DNA of 64,000 bases from positions 78,238-142,237 of the forward strand of contig PHCC01000001.1 of assembly GCA_002842215.1 (NCBI GenBank), written 5' to 3'. How positions within the stretch are numbered: the first letter of the stretch is position 1; the number at the start of each line of letters is the position of its first letter. The position numbers and the translations under genes are program-made. Of the stretch, positions 56,692 through 64,000 are shown piece by piece. The DNA comes from Betaproteobacteria bacterium HGW-Betaproteobacteria-9. Its GTDB lineage: Bacteria; Pseudomonadota; Gammaproteobacteria; Burkholderiales; Burkholderiaceae_C. A model generated the notes under the pieces. The model searched no databases, was not told the origin of the DNA, and was given only the letters and a program-made list of their open reading frames with translations.

Positions 56692-58014
56692 ATGAACACC
56701 ACTTCCTCCGTTCGGGCTGAGCCTGTCGAAGCCCTCGCACAAGACACCCGCCCCGCCCTGAAGTTCATCACCTGCGGTTCGGTGGACGATGGCAAGAGCA
56801 CGCTGATCGGCCGCCTGCTGGTGGACAGCAAGGCTGTGCTGCAGGACCACCTGGCCGGCGTACAGCGCCAGGGTGAAACCGACCTCGCCTTGCTGACCGA
56901 CGGCCTGTCGGCCGAGCGTGAGCAGGGCATCACCATCGATGTCGCCTACCGCTACTTCAACACCGAAACCCGCAAGTTCATCATCGGCGACGCACCCGGC
57001 CATGAGCAGTACACCCGCAACATGGTGACCGCGGCCTCCGCCGCCGACGCGGCCGTGGTGCTGGTCGATGCCACCAAGCTGGACTGGCAGGACGCTGGCC
57101 TCAAGCTGTTGGTGCAGACCCGCCGCCACTCGCTGCTGCTCAAGCTGCTGCGTGTGCCGTCCATCGTGTTCGCGGTCAACAAGCTCGACGCCGTGGCCGA
57201 CAGCGCGCTCGCGTTCGCCCACATCAGCGCAGCGCTCGCCGCCTTCGCCGCCGAAGCCGGCATCACCGTCACCGCCACCGTACCGGTCTCGGCCCTGAAG
57301 GGCTGGAACGTGGTGGACGCCGCGGCCGACGCCGCTTGGTGCGGTTACAGCGGCCCCACGCTGCTGGACATCCTGGAGCACCTGCCAGTGACGGCCGCCG
57401 ACACCGCGCTGCCGTTCGCGTTCCCGGTGCAGTGGGTGGAGAAGTTCTCTTCCTCGTCCGACACCAGCCAGGGTCGTCGCGTCTTCTGGGGCCGTGTGGC
57501 CACCGGTGGCGTGGTGCCCGGCCAGCCCGTCAAGGTCATGCCCAGCGGCCAGACCGCGACCGTGGCCCAGGTGCTCGACCACGCACGCAATCCGAAGATC
57601 GTGCAGGCTGGTCACAGCGCCGGCATCGTGCTGGACCGTGAGGTCGATGTGTCGCGTGGCGACTGGCTGCTCGCCGCCGACGGCGAAGGCGCTGCGCTCG
57701 AAGCCAGCCGCGAAATCCGCGCGACCGTGGCCTGGATGGACGACGAAACCCTGGTCGCCGGCCGCGTGTACTGGGCGCTGCACGGCCACCGCTGGGTCAA
57801 GGCCAAGGTCAAGCGCATCGTGCACAAGCTGGACATCAACACCCTGGCAGAGGAAGATGCAACCCAGCTGGAGCCCAACGCCATCGGCCACATCGAACTG
57901 GCCCTGCAAGAGCCGCTGGTCACGTTGCCATTCGCGCAATCGCGTGCACTCGGCTCGCTGGTGCTGGTCGACACGGCCAGCCATCGGACCTCGGGCGCGG
58001 TGCTCGTGAACTGA
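56692..58014 (+). CDS. cysN: sulfate adenylyltransferase subunit 1 (GTPase)
   Basis: A 440-aa EF-Tu-like GTPase. G1 is GSVDDGKSTLIGRLL near residue 29, then REQGITIDVAYRYF, G3 DAPGHEQYTRNM and G4 VNKLD, followed by two beta-barrel domains (GRVATGGVVPGQPVKVMPSG). It stimulates CysD by GTP hydrolysis. It ends after the CysN barrels and has no fused CysC kinase domain. The N-terminal 20 residues (SSVRAEPVEALAQDTRP) are a short low-complexity extension found in many Comamonadaceae genes. Confidence 0.95.
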   Translation: MNTTSSVRAEPVEALAQDTRPALKFITCGSVDDGKSTLIGRLLVDSKAVLQDHLAGVQRQGETDLALLTDGLSAEREQGITIDVAYRYFNTETRKFIIGDAPGHEQYTRNMVTAASAADAAVVLVDATKLDWQDAGLKLLVQTRRHSLLLKLLRVPSIVFAVNKLDAVADSALAFAHISAALAAFAAEAGITVTATVPVSALKGWNVVDAAADAAWCGYSGPTLLDILEHLPVTAADTALPFAFPVQWVEKFSSSSDTSQGRRVFWGRVATGGVVPGQPVKVMPSGQTATVAQVLDHARNPKIVQAGHSAGIVLDREVDVSRGDWLLAADGEGAALEASREIRATVAWMDDETLVAGRVYWALHGHRWVKAKVKRIVHKLDINTLAEEDATQLEPNAIGHIELALQEPLVTLPFAQSRALGSLVLVDTASHRTSGAVLVN

Positions 58015-58145
58015 GCGCCAGCGGGTTTCGACCGGCTCCAACCGCCGGCCAAACCGGTTAACTTATGTCAAGGCAAGGGCCTAGGCCCTGCCTTACGCTC
58101 CGGAAACCCTAAAATCCGGGGTCTTACCGATTTCTCACCATTACC

Positions 58146-58475
58146 ATGACCCACGTCGTCACCGAATCCTGCATCCGCTGCAAATACACCGATTGTGTTG
58201 ATGTCTGTCCTGTGGACTGCTTCCGCGAAGGTCCCAACTTCCTGACCATCGACCCCGACGAGTGCATCGACTGCGCGGTGTGTATTCCGGAATGCCCGGT
58301 GAGCGCCATCTACGCCGAAGAAGACCTGCCCAAAGACCAGTTGCACATGACGGCCCTCAACGCCGAGCTGGCGCTGCTGCCGGGCTGGAAGAGCATCACC
58401 AAACGCAAGGACGCGCTGCCCGACGCCGAAGAGTGGAAAGACCGCACGGGCAAGCTGAACCAGCTGATCCGCTGA
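58146..58475 (+). CDS. fdxA: ferredoxin FdxA (7Fe, 3Fe-4S/4Fe-4S)
   Basis: A 109-aa ferredoxin. The cluster ligands are in [18 protein letters not shown] (residues about 9-26) and [16 protein letters not shown] (about 40-55), the pattern of seven-iron ferredoxins. The C-terminal extension ending [12 protein letters not shown] is family-typical. It is immediately followed (14 bp) by a ferredoxin reductase gene, so the two probably form an electron-transfer pair that could feed the sulfite reductase encoded upstream. Confidence 0.94.
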   Translation: MTHVVTESCIRCKYTDCVDVCPVDCFREGPNFLTIDPDECIDCAVCIPECPVSAIYAEEDLPKDQLHMTALNAELALLPGWKSITKRKDALPDAEEWKDRTGKLNQLIR

Positions 58476-58489
58476 AGCAGCGCCCGCCA

Positions 58490-59590
58490 ATGGAACCCCA
58501 GCTGAACCGGCAAGTGGTGGACACCGCGGTGGCCCACGACGGGCCGATCGAAACCGATGCCGTCATCGTCGGCGCCGGGCCGGTTGGCCTGTTCCAGGTG
58601 TTCGAGCTCGGGCTGCTCGAAATCAAGGCCCACGTGATCGACTCGCTCGCCTACCCGGGCGGCCAGCCGGTGGAGCTGTACCCCGACAAGCCCATCTACG
58701 ACATCCCGGCCGTGCCGGTGTGCACCGGCCAGGAGCTGACCGACGCCCTGCTCAAGCAGATCGAGCCCTTTGGCGCCACCTTCCATCTGGGGCAGGAAGT
58801 CACCACGGTCCAGAAGCAGGACGATGGCCGCTTCTTCGTGGAAACGTCCAAGGGCACACACTTCCTCACCAAGACCATTTTCATTGCCGCCGGCGTGGGG
58901 GCCTTCCAGCCGCGCACGCTCAAGGTTGAAGGTCTGGATCCGTTCGAAGGCTCACAACTTTTTTACCGGGTGAAAAACCCCGCCGACTTCGCCGGCAAGA
59001 ACCTGGTGATCGTGGGCGGCGGCGACTCCGCACTCGACTGGGCACTGAACTTCGTCGCCGAGGGCCCGAACAAGGCCGAGAGCGTGATCCTGATCCACCG
59101 CCGCGACGGCTTCAAGGCCGCGCCCGCCAACGTGGCGAAGATGCGCGAACTGTGCGAGCAGCTGGAGATGCAATTCATCGTCGGCCAGGTCACGGGCTGC
59201 GAAGAGAAGAACGGCCAACTCACCGGCATCAAGGTGACCGGGTCCGACGCCGTCACGCGCGTGGTCCCGCTGGACGTCCTGCTGGTGTTCTTCGGCCTGT
59301 CCCCCAAACTCGGCCCCATAGCCGAATGGGGCCTGGAGATCGAGCGCAAGCAGCTCGTGGTGGACACCGAAAAGTTCTCCACCAGCGTTCCCGGCATCTT
59401 CGCGGTGGGCGACATCAACACCTACCCGGGCAAGAAAAAGCTCATCCTCTCAGGCTTCCACGAATGCGCGCTGGCCGCCTTTGGCGCCATGCCCATCATC
59501 TTTCCCGAAAAGAAAGTGTTCCTCCAGTACACGACCACCAGCCCTAAGCTGCACAAGGTGCTGGGTGTGGAATCACCGGTGTTCGACTGA
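58490..59590 (+). CDS. thioredoxin-reductase-like ferredoxin-NADP+ reductase
   Basis: A 366-aa flavoprotein starting at ATG 58490; the longer ORF overlaps fdxA. FAD site [20 protein letters not shown], then [22 protein letters not shown] site [18 protein letters not shown] near residue 170, and [20 protein letters not shown] near the end. The active-site CxxC of thioredoxin reductases is absent, which places it in the TrxB-like FNR group. Context after fdxA supports NADPH-to-ferredoxin electron transfer. A second, unrelated FNR (fpr) is encoded at 48097-48870. Confidence 0.92.
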   Translation: MEPQLNRQVVDTAVAHDGPIETDAVIVGAGPVGLFQVFELGLLEIKAHVIDSLAYPGGQPVELYPDKPIYDIPAVPVCTGQELTDALLKQIEPFGATFHLGQEVTTVQKQDDGRFFVETSKGTHFLTKTIFIAAGVGAFQPRTLKVEGLDPFEGSQLFYRVKNPADFAGKNLVIVGGGDSALDWALNFVAEGPNKAESVILIHRRDGFKAAPANVAKMRELCEQLEMQFIVGQVTGCEEKNGQLTGIKVTGSDAVTRVVPLDVLLVFFGLSPKLGPIAEWGLEIERKQLVVDTEKFSTSVPGIFAVGDINTYPGKKKLILSGFHECALAAFGAMPIIFPEKKVFLQYTTTSPKLHKVLGVESPVFD

Positions 59591-59664
59591 GGACCACCAT
59601 CGCTGGATGCGGCGACATTTTTTGACAAAAATGCGCCAACCTCCAAAAATGGCGAAAATCACAC

Positions 59665-59670
59665 TATAAT
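59665..59670 (+). promoter_or_regulatory. -10 box of the tRNA-Asn promoter
   Basis: A perfect TATAAT lies 10 bp before the tRNA gene. A perfect TTGACA occurs at 59622-59627, but 37 bp away, too far to be the -35 partner. No good hexamer is seen at 16-18 bp. Confidence 0.55.
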
Positions 59671-59680
59671 TTGAGGCTGT

Positions 59681-59756
59681 TCCCTGATAGCTCAGTCGGT
59701 AGAGCGACGGACTGTTAATCCGCAGGTCCCTGGTTCGAGTCCAGGTCGGGGAGCCA
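59681..59756 (+). tRNA. tRNA-Asn (anticodon GTT)
   Basis: The acceptor TCCCTGA pairs with TCGGGGA, with one T-G wobble. The anticodon loop CTGTTAA gives GTT. The T loop is TTCGAGT and CCA is encoded at 59754-59756. Confidence 0.96.
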
Positions 59757-59764
59757 GAAAATCG

Positions 59765-59800
59765 AAAAAGCACTTGAGTCTCACGACCCAAGTGCTTTTT
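59765..59800. terminator. terminator after tRNA-Asn
   Basis: A 12-bp stem AAAAAGCACTTG / CAAGTGCTTTTT with a 12-nt loop; it works for tRNA-Asn and for the convergent lectin-like gene. Confidence 0.85.
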
Positions 59801-59817
59801 TCTTGCCTGATGGAAAC

Positions 59818-60480
59818 TCAGTTCGCTGCAAAACAATAGAACAGCCCCGCCCCTCCGGTGGCCTTGAGCGCGTCCATGCCGCAACCCCGCGTGCCGTGCG
59901 ACGCGTTCCACGACTTGGCGGGCGCGGAGTCGTCCAGTCCCATGCGGTCGTGGTGACCAACGACGGCGGACCCAGCGCCGCTCTGGCTCCAGTTACCACA
60001 GGTCGTGTCGCCCGACGCCATGGCCACGCGCCCGTCCGGTGCCGATCCCGTCAGGATGTCGTGCATGTTGACCGGGTCACCCCGGCCACTGATGACCTCG
60101 CCTTTTTCGGTCAGCGCCGTCTGCTTGTTGAGCATGTTGGTTCCATGCAGTTCGTCCACGTTGGCCGCCACCAGCGCGCCCTTGGCGTTGTGCCAGGGTC
60201 CGTGACCGATGCGGTCGCGGGCGTTCACGGCGGGGCTACCGCCACTCGCTGTGGCGCTGAGATAGGCACGCCAGTTCTTGCTTCCCGCATTGACCGCGGC
60301 GGCGAGCTTCTCGCAATAGGCATCGGCGCCCGTCAGCCCACCGAGGTCTGCGCCCTGACCCGGATTGGCGCTGGTCAGAAAGAAGCTCATCGCGTTTTGC
60401 GGCACCGCGGGTGTCGACAGACTCACACCCAGAACAGCCATGGGCAAAAGCAAAACGGCACGTTGGATCCGAAGTTGCAT
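59818..60480 (-). CDS. exported lectin-like protein
   Basis: A 220-aa protein starting at ATG 60480 with AAAGGAGAC upstream. A signal peptide covers residues 1-28 (LLLPMAVLGVSLSTPAVPQN). The mature part begins MSFFLTSANPGQGADLGGLT, then DAYCEKLAAAVNAGSKNWRA, and ends with Cys-containing GTRGCGMDALKATGGAGLFY. This Gly/Asn/Cys-rich pattern matches a family of secreted proteins in betaproteobacteria sometimes annotated as lectins. Even spacing of Cys suggests disulfides. The ligand is unknown. Confidence 0.7.
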   Translation of the reverse strand: MQLRIQRAVLLLPMAVLGVSLSTPAVPQNAMSFFLTSANPGQGADLGGLTGADAYCEKLAAAVNAGSKNWRAYLSATASGGSPAVNARDRIGHGPWHNAKGALVAANVDELHGTNMLNKQTALTEKGEVISGRGDPVNMHDILTGSAPDGRVAMASGDTTCGNWSQSGAGSAVVGHHDRMGLDDSAPAKSWNASHGTRGCGMDALKATGGAGLFYCFAAN

Positions 60481-60626
60481 GACAGTCTCCTTTTGTTGAC
60501 GTCGCAGACAACTCGACGCGAGGCACAACATACTCCGACCCTTTGGTCAGTTCAAGAAACCACACGGTTCGTCGGTACACTGCAAAACAAAAGGGGGCTT
60601 CAGCACCCTACCCGACAAGAAGCTCC

Positions 60627-60998
60627 ATGCCCCTCCTGCTCAAGACATCGTTCTGGCTCAGCACCATGGCGGTGGTCGTGCTGTCCCTACTGCCGGTGGC
60701 CTACCTGCCACCACAAAGCTTCGACATCTGGGACAAAACCCAGCACGCCGCAGGCTTCTTCGTCCTCACGGTGCTGGGACTGGCAGCGTATCCCGCCACC
60801 CCGGTTCTGCGACTGTGCCTGAGGTTGCTGCTGCTGGGGGGCGCGATCGAGTTCGCCCAGGCAGCCACAGGCTGGCGACAGGGTGATCTGCTGGACCTGC
60901 TGGCCGATGCGGTGGGCATTGTGCTCGGGGGTGGCCTGGACTGGCCGTTGCGCCGGCTGCTCGCTGCGGCTTCCCGCCATGTCCGGCACCAGGGTTGA
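60627..60998 (+). CDS. VanZ-family membrane protein
   Basis: A 123-aa protein starting at ATG 60627. Four hydrophobic helices can be read: TSFWLSTMAVVVLSLLPVAY, HAAGFFVLTVLGLAAYPA, VLRLCLRLLLLGGAIEFAQ and LLDLLADAVGIVLGGGL. The order DKTQHAAGFFVL ... GAIEFAQAATGWRQGDLLDL matches the VanZ/YfiM-like conserved core (EhxQxxxxxRxxDxxDxxxN). Many members are of unknown function; vancomycin relevance should not be assumed. It is 48 bp upstream of aat. Confidence 0.82.
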   Translation: MPLLLKTSFWLSTMAVVVLSLLPVAYLPPQSFDIWDKTQHAAGFFVLTVLGLAAYPATPVLRLCLRLLLLGGAIEFAQAATGWRQGDLLDLLADAVGIVLGGGLDWPLRRLLAAASRHVRHQG

Positions 60999-61046
60999 TG
61001 GCAGGTTCTCTGGCATCGGGCGAAAACGGCGAAGCACAATAGCGGC

Positions 61047-61817
61047 ATGTCGTCTTCGCCCACCTTGCCCGCACTGCCCTGGCTTGAACCCGGTGACGTT
61101 TTCCCTCCGGTGGAACAAGCCTGGGGACCAGCCGATCCGGCCCCTGGTCTGTTGGCCGCCGGTGGCGTGCTGGACGTGCCGACGCTGGTCGCCGCCTATT
61201 CCCAGGGCATCTTCCCCTGGTACAGCGCAGGGCAGCCCATCTTGTGGTGGAGCACCGATCCGCGCATGGTGCTGCACTGCCGCGCCGTGCGGCTGCACCG
61301 CTCCCTGCGAAAGACGATCCACAAGCTTTTGCTGCAGGGCCGGCTGGAAGTTCGTTTCGACAGCGCTTTTGACCGGGTAATCCAGGCCTGCGCCCACATT
61401 CCCCGCGAGGGTCAAAACGGTACCTGGATCGTGCCCGCCATGGTGCAGGCTTACATCCAACTGCATCGGGCGGGCCGGGCGCACAGCGTGGAAACCTGGA
61501 TCGATAGTGAGCTTGTCGGCGGTCTGTACTGCGTGAACCTGGGCGCCATGGTGTTTGGAGAGTCCATGTTCTGCCGCCAGAGCGATGCCTCCAAGATTGC
61601 ACTGATGGCGCTGGTATCGTTCTGCCGGGCACAGGACATTCCCCTGATCGACTGCCAGCAGGACACGCCACACCTCTCGTCTCTGGGCGGACAGTTGATG
61701 CCGCGCGAAGTGTTCACCCGGCACCTGCGACAGGCCACGCCGCAACCGGCGCCGGTTTGGCGCTTCGAGCCCGTATACTGGAAACACCTCCTCTCCGAAG
61801 ACGGCGACCGAGCGTGA
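61047..61817 (+). CDS. aat: leucyl/phenylalanyl-tRNA-protein transferase
   Basis: A 256-aa enzyme. [20 protein letters not shown] and [20 protein letters not shown] are the family signature, followed by [36 protein letters not shown] and [15 protein letters not shown]. It adds Leu or Phe to proteins with N-terminal Arg or Lys, marking them for ClpAP. The final TGA overlaps the GTG start of bpt, so the two N-degron enzymes are coupled. Confidence 0.95.
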   Translation: MSSSPTLPALPWLEPGDVFPPVEQAWGPADPAPGLLAAGGVLDVPTLVAAYSQGIFPWYSAGQPILWWSTDPRMVLHCRAVRLHRSLRKTIHKLLLQGRLEVRFDSAFDRVIQACAHIPREGQNGTWIVPAMVQAYIQLHRAGRAHSVETWIDSELVGGLYCVNLGAMVFGESMFCRQSDASKIALMALVSFCRAQDIPLIDCQQDTPHLSSLGGQLMPREVFTRHLRQATPQPAPVWRFEPVYWKHLLSEDGDRA

Positions 61818-62551
61818 CCCACCTCAAAGAACTTCCACTGCAGGCACTGCAGTTTTACGCCACGGCACCGTACCCGTGCAGTTACCTGGCGGGCCGTATG
61901 GCCCGCTCACAGGTCGCCACCCCCAGCCATCTGATCCACAACGATGCCTATTCGGATCTGGTGACGCACGGTTTCCGCCGCAGCGGCATGTTCACCTACC
62001 GCCCGAACTGCGATGACTGCAAGGCCTGCGTACCCCTGCGCTTGCCCGTGGCACAGTTCAAGCCCAGCCGCAGCCAGCGCCGCAGCCGGGCGACCCACGC
62101 CCAGTTGCACACCCGGGTGCTCAAGCTCTGCTTCGTCCCCGAGCACTACCAGCTGTATTTGCGCTATCAGAACAGCCGCCATGCGGGCGGCGGCATGGAC
62201 CACGACAGCATCGACCAGTACACCCAGTTCCTGCTGCAGAGCCGGGTCAATTCGCGTCTCGTCGAGTTCTATGAACCGGCGGTCAGCGGTCGTCCGGCCC
62301 AGCTCAAGATGGTGTCCATCGTGGACGTTCTCAACGACGGCCTCTCGGCGGTCTACACCTTCTACGAACCCGACGACAAAGCGAGCTACGGCACCTACAG
62401 CGTGCTTTGGCAAATCGAACAGTCCCGTTCCCTCGGCCTGCCCCATGTGTACCTGGGTTACTGGATCGCGCAGAGCAGCAAGATGAGCTACAAGGCGGGC
62501 TTTCGGCCACACGAAGTCCTGCTCAACGGCAGCTGGGTCCCGGTTGCCTGA
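61814..62551 (+). CDS. bpt: aspartate/glutamate leucyltransferase (arginyl-transferase family)
   Basis: A 245-aa protein with a GTG start at 61814 that overlaps the aat stop. Family motifs: [40 protein letters not shown] (the paired Cys of the ATE N-domain) and YDPDxxSxGTYS-like [39 protein letters not shown]. Bpt transfers leucine from tRNA to N-terminal Asp or Glu, again feeding ClpS/ClpAP. The ORF can be read further upstream from 61757, but that part duplicates aat sequence in another frame. Confidence 0.94.
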   Translation: MTHLKELPLQALQFYATAPYPCSYLAGRMARSQVATPSHLIHNDAYSDLVTHGFRRSGMFTYRPNCDDCKACVPLRLPVAQFKPSRSQRRSRATHAQLHTRVLKLCFVPEHYQLYLRYQNSRHAGGGMDHDSIDQYTQFLLQSRVNSRLVEFYEPAVSGRPAQLKMVSIVDVLNDGLSAVYTFYEPDDKASYGTYSVLWQIEQSRSLGLPHVYLGYWIAQSSKMSYKAGFRPHEVLLNGSWVPVA

Positions 62552-62643
62552 TCGCCTGGCAACCGACCGCACCCGCTGCGGGTGAATGCACATTCGTGCC
62601 ACGCAATTTCATCTTGTAAAATACAGGTCAACCTCTTGCTGCC

Positions 62644-63447
62644 ATGACCAAACGTTCAGACTCCCTCCCCAGCACGCCAACCGTCCAGGTGATCGAGCGC
62701 ATGTTCAACCTCCTCGAAGTGCTGGCAGCACGAGAAGAACCTGTTTCACTCAAGGACATCAGCGAAAAGACGGGACTTCATCCTTCCACCGCCCACCGCA
62801 TCCTCAACGACCTCACGATCGGCCGGTTCGTCGACCGGCCTGAGGCAGGCAGTTACCGGCTGGGCATGCGGCTGCTCGAGTTGGGCAATCTGGTCAAGGC
62901 GCGCCTGAGCGTGCGCGACGCGGCGCTCACTCCCATGCGCGAGCTGCACAAATTGATCCAGCAGCCGGTCAACCTGAGCGTGCGCCAGGGCGACGAAATT
63001 GTGTATGTGGAACGCGCCTACAGCGAACGCTCAGGCATGCAAGTCGTGCGCGCCATCGGTGGCCGTGCACCCCTGCACCTGACATCGGTGGGAAAACTCT
63101 TCCTGGCGGCCGATGACCCCCAACGCGTTCGCGCCTACGCCGCGCGCACCGGCCTGGCCGGCAACACGCGCAACAGCCTGACGCAGCTGGCCACGCTGGA
63201 ACGTGAACTCACCCAGTGTCGCCAGGCCGGACTGGCCAGGGACAACGAGGAGCTGGAACTCGGCGTGCGCTGCATGGCGGCTGGCATCTACGACGACCAA
63301 TGCAAACTGGTGGCCGGGTTGTCGATTTCTGCGCCAGCCGACCGCATCGACGAAAGCTGGGTGCCGAAGCTGCGTGCAACCGCCGCCGACATCTCGGTCT
63401 CTCTGGGGTGCCCGAAGGCAACGGCTGCCATCGCCAACAACCGTTGA
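62644..63447 (+). CDS. IclR-family transcriptional regulator
   Basis: A 267-aa regulator. The N-terminal winged helix (VIERMFNLLEVLAAREEPVS, LKDISEKTGLHPSTAHRILN) precedes the GAF-like effector domain (VNLSVRQGDEIVYVERAYSE, APLHLTSVGKLFLAADDPQR, GVRCMAAGIYDDQCKLVAGL). A typical member controls aromatic or carboxylic acid catabolism, but no target genes are adjacent here, so the effector is not assignable. A terminator follows at 63464-63492. Confidence 0.9.
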   Translation: MTKRSDSLPSTPTVQVIERMFNLLEVLAAREEPVSLKDISEKTGLHPSTAHRILNDLTIGRFVDRPEAGSYRLGMRLLELGNLVKARLSVRDAALTPMRELHKLIQQPVNLSVRQGDEIVYVERAYSERSGMQVVRAIGGRAPLHLTSVGKLFLAADDPQRVRAYAARTGLAGNTRNSLTQLATLERELTQCRQAGLARDNEELELGVRCMAAGIYDDQCKLVAGLSISAPADRIDESWVPKLRATAADISVSLGCPKATAAIANNR

Positions 63448-63463
63448 CCTAACAAAAGCAAAA

Positions 63464-63492
63464 AAGAGGGACTCCGCAAAGGGATCCCTCTT
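63464..63492. terminator. terminator between the iclR-type gene and the carboxypeptidase gene
   Basis: AAGAGGGA / TCCCTCTT stem with a 13-nt loop and T-rich 3' side, between convergent genes. Confidence 0.65.
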
Positions 63493-63517
63493 CTTTGGTT
63501 GACTACAGGCAGATCGA

Positions 63518-64000
63518 TCAGCCTTGCGGTCTACTGGCCATCACTCGCTGACTGGCGCCTTGGGCCTCGACCCAGTGGCGGACCCGTTCGGCGTCCTGCG
63601 CCCGACCGAGTTTGCCAGCCGAATCCAGGAAGACCATGATGAGTTTGCGACCGCTCACCTTGGCTTGCATCACCAGACAGCGCCCGGCTTCCGATATGTA
63701 GCCGGTTTTTTGCAGACCGATGTCCCAATCCGGGTTGCGGATCAGGCGGTTCGAGTTGTTGAATTGCAGGGTGCGGTTGCCCAGTTCCAGCAGGTGGCTG
63801 GGCGACGTGGACAGGTCGCGAAGGATCGGGCGCTCATAGGCCACCGACACCAGCGTGGCCAGATCGCGAGCACTGGACTGGTTCTGACTCATCAACCCGG
63901 TAGGCTCGACGTAGCGCGTGTCCATCATGCCCAGATCACGGGCCTTGGCGTTCATCAGTCGGACAAAATGCGCCAGACCACCAGGATAGGTGCGCCCCAG
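63518..64000 (-). CDS. serine-type D-Ala-D-Ala carboxypeptidase/endopeptidase, C-terminal part (5' end outside window)
   Basis: The frame is open from the window edge to TGA at 63518. An internal ATG at 63955 is not the start, because the frame continues upstream as GRTYPGGLAHFVRLM. The KTG box (LQKTGYISEAG) that binds the peptidoglycan stem is present, with ARDLGMMDTRYVEPTGLMSQ and NSNRLIRNPDWDIGL before it, as in PbpG/DacA-type S11 peptidases. The SxxK and SxN boxes lie outside the window. It should trim or cleave peptidoglycan cross-links in the periplasm. Confidence 0.88.
   Translation of the reverse strand: MGRTYPGGLAHFVRLMNAKARDLGMMDTRYVEPTGLMSQNQSSARDLATLVSVAYERPILRDLSTSPSHLLELGNRTLQFNNSNRLIRNPDWDIGLQKTGYISEAGRCLVMQAKVSGRKLIMVFLDSAGKLGRAQDAERVRHWVEAQGASQRVMASRPQG

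Noticed and set aside
56674-58041. 455-aa minus-strand ORF opposite cysN
   Set aside because: Antisense to an intact CysN; composition artefact.
59622-59670. TTGACA and TATAAT as one tRNA-Asn promoter
   Set aside because: The two hexamers are perfect but 37 bp apart, outside the range for sigma-70; only the -10 box is kept.

Overview
The window is a GC-rich betaproteobacterial chromosome segment. Its gene content and order point to Burkholderiales, family Comamonadaceae, probably Hydrogenophaga or a close relative. Supporting signs are holC-pepA divergent from lptF-lptG, a cysB-type regulator, a cysI-DUF934-cysH-cysD-cysN sulfate assimilation run, the aat-bpt pair, and GC-rich intergenic hairpins. 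The genus is inference; no 16S gene is present.

Layout. (1) 1-5800: the end of a 3-hydroxyacyl-CoA dehydrogenase, an enoyl-CoA hydratase-family gene, a Crp/Fnr regulator, a phosphotransferase-family gene and an acyl-CoA dehydrogenase (acyl-CoA catabolism), then an unknown gene and a glutathione S-transferase. (2) 5845-6060: tRNA-Pro(TGG) and tRNA-Arg(TCT). (3) 6014-31455: a 25.4-kb integrated element, bounded by a 40-bp direct repeat of the tRNA-Arg 3' half, with a tyrosine integrase at the right end. (4) 31456-64000: conserved chromosome, comprising a LivK-like binding protein, holC, pepA, lptFG, a CbiX-like chelatase, a cysB-like regulator, an aminotransferase, a Rieske protein, hrpA, argA, ppk2, dsbB, fpr, yggX, an MnmC-like oxidoreductase, a small inverted-repeat element, a TauE/SafE transporter, the cys operon, fdxA, a ferredoxin reductase, tRNA-Asn, a lectin-like protein, a VanZ-family protein, aat, bpt, an IclR regulator and the C-terminal part of a D-Ala-D-Ala carboxypeptidase.

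The integrated element is the unusual part. It combines an AlpA-like probable excisionase, a TrfA-type replication initiator with 18-bp iterons and DnaA boxes, a KfrA-like protein with a perfect palindromic operator, and a YegL/PphC/YegI-like (TerY-P) triad of VWA protein, PP2C phosphatase and membrane-anchored kinase. It also carries a secreted nuclease/lipoprotein/YHYH cluster and a CAP-domain lipoprotein. A minus-strand module holds only the TrbJ (VirB5-like) and TrbL (VirB6-like) parts of a type IV secretion system, together with a PilV-like prepilin and a secreted adhesin-like protein. Two copies of a ribbon-helix-helix/HTH cassette (one broken) and two low-GC cargo genes lie near the integrase. 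I see no relaxase with a recognisable HUH motif, no coupling protein and no T4SS ATPase. The simplest reading is an integrative mobilizable element that replicates after excision and uses a helper's conjugation machine, possibly modifying that machine with its own VirB5/VirB6/pilin parts.
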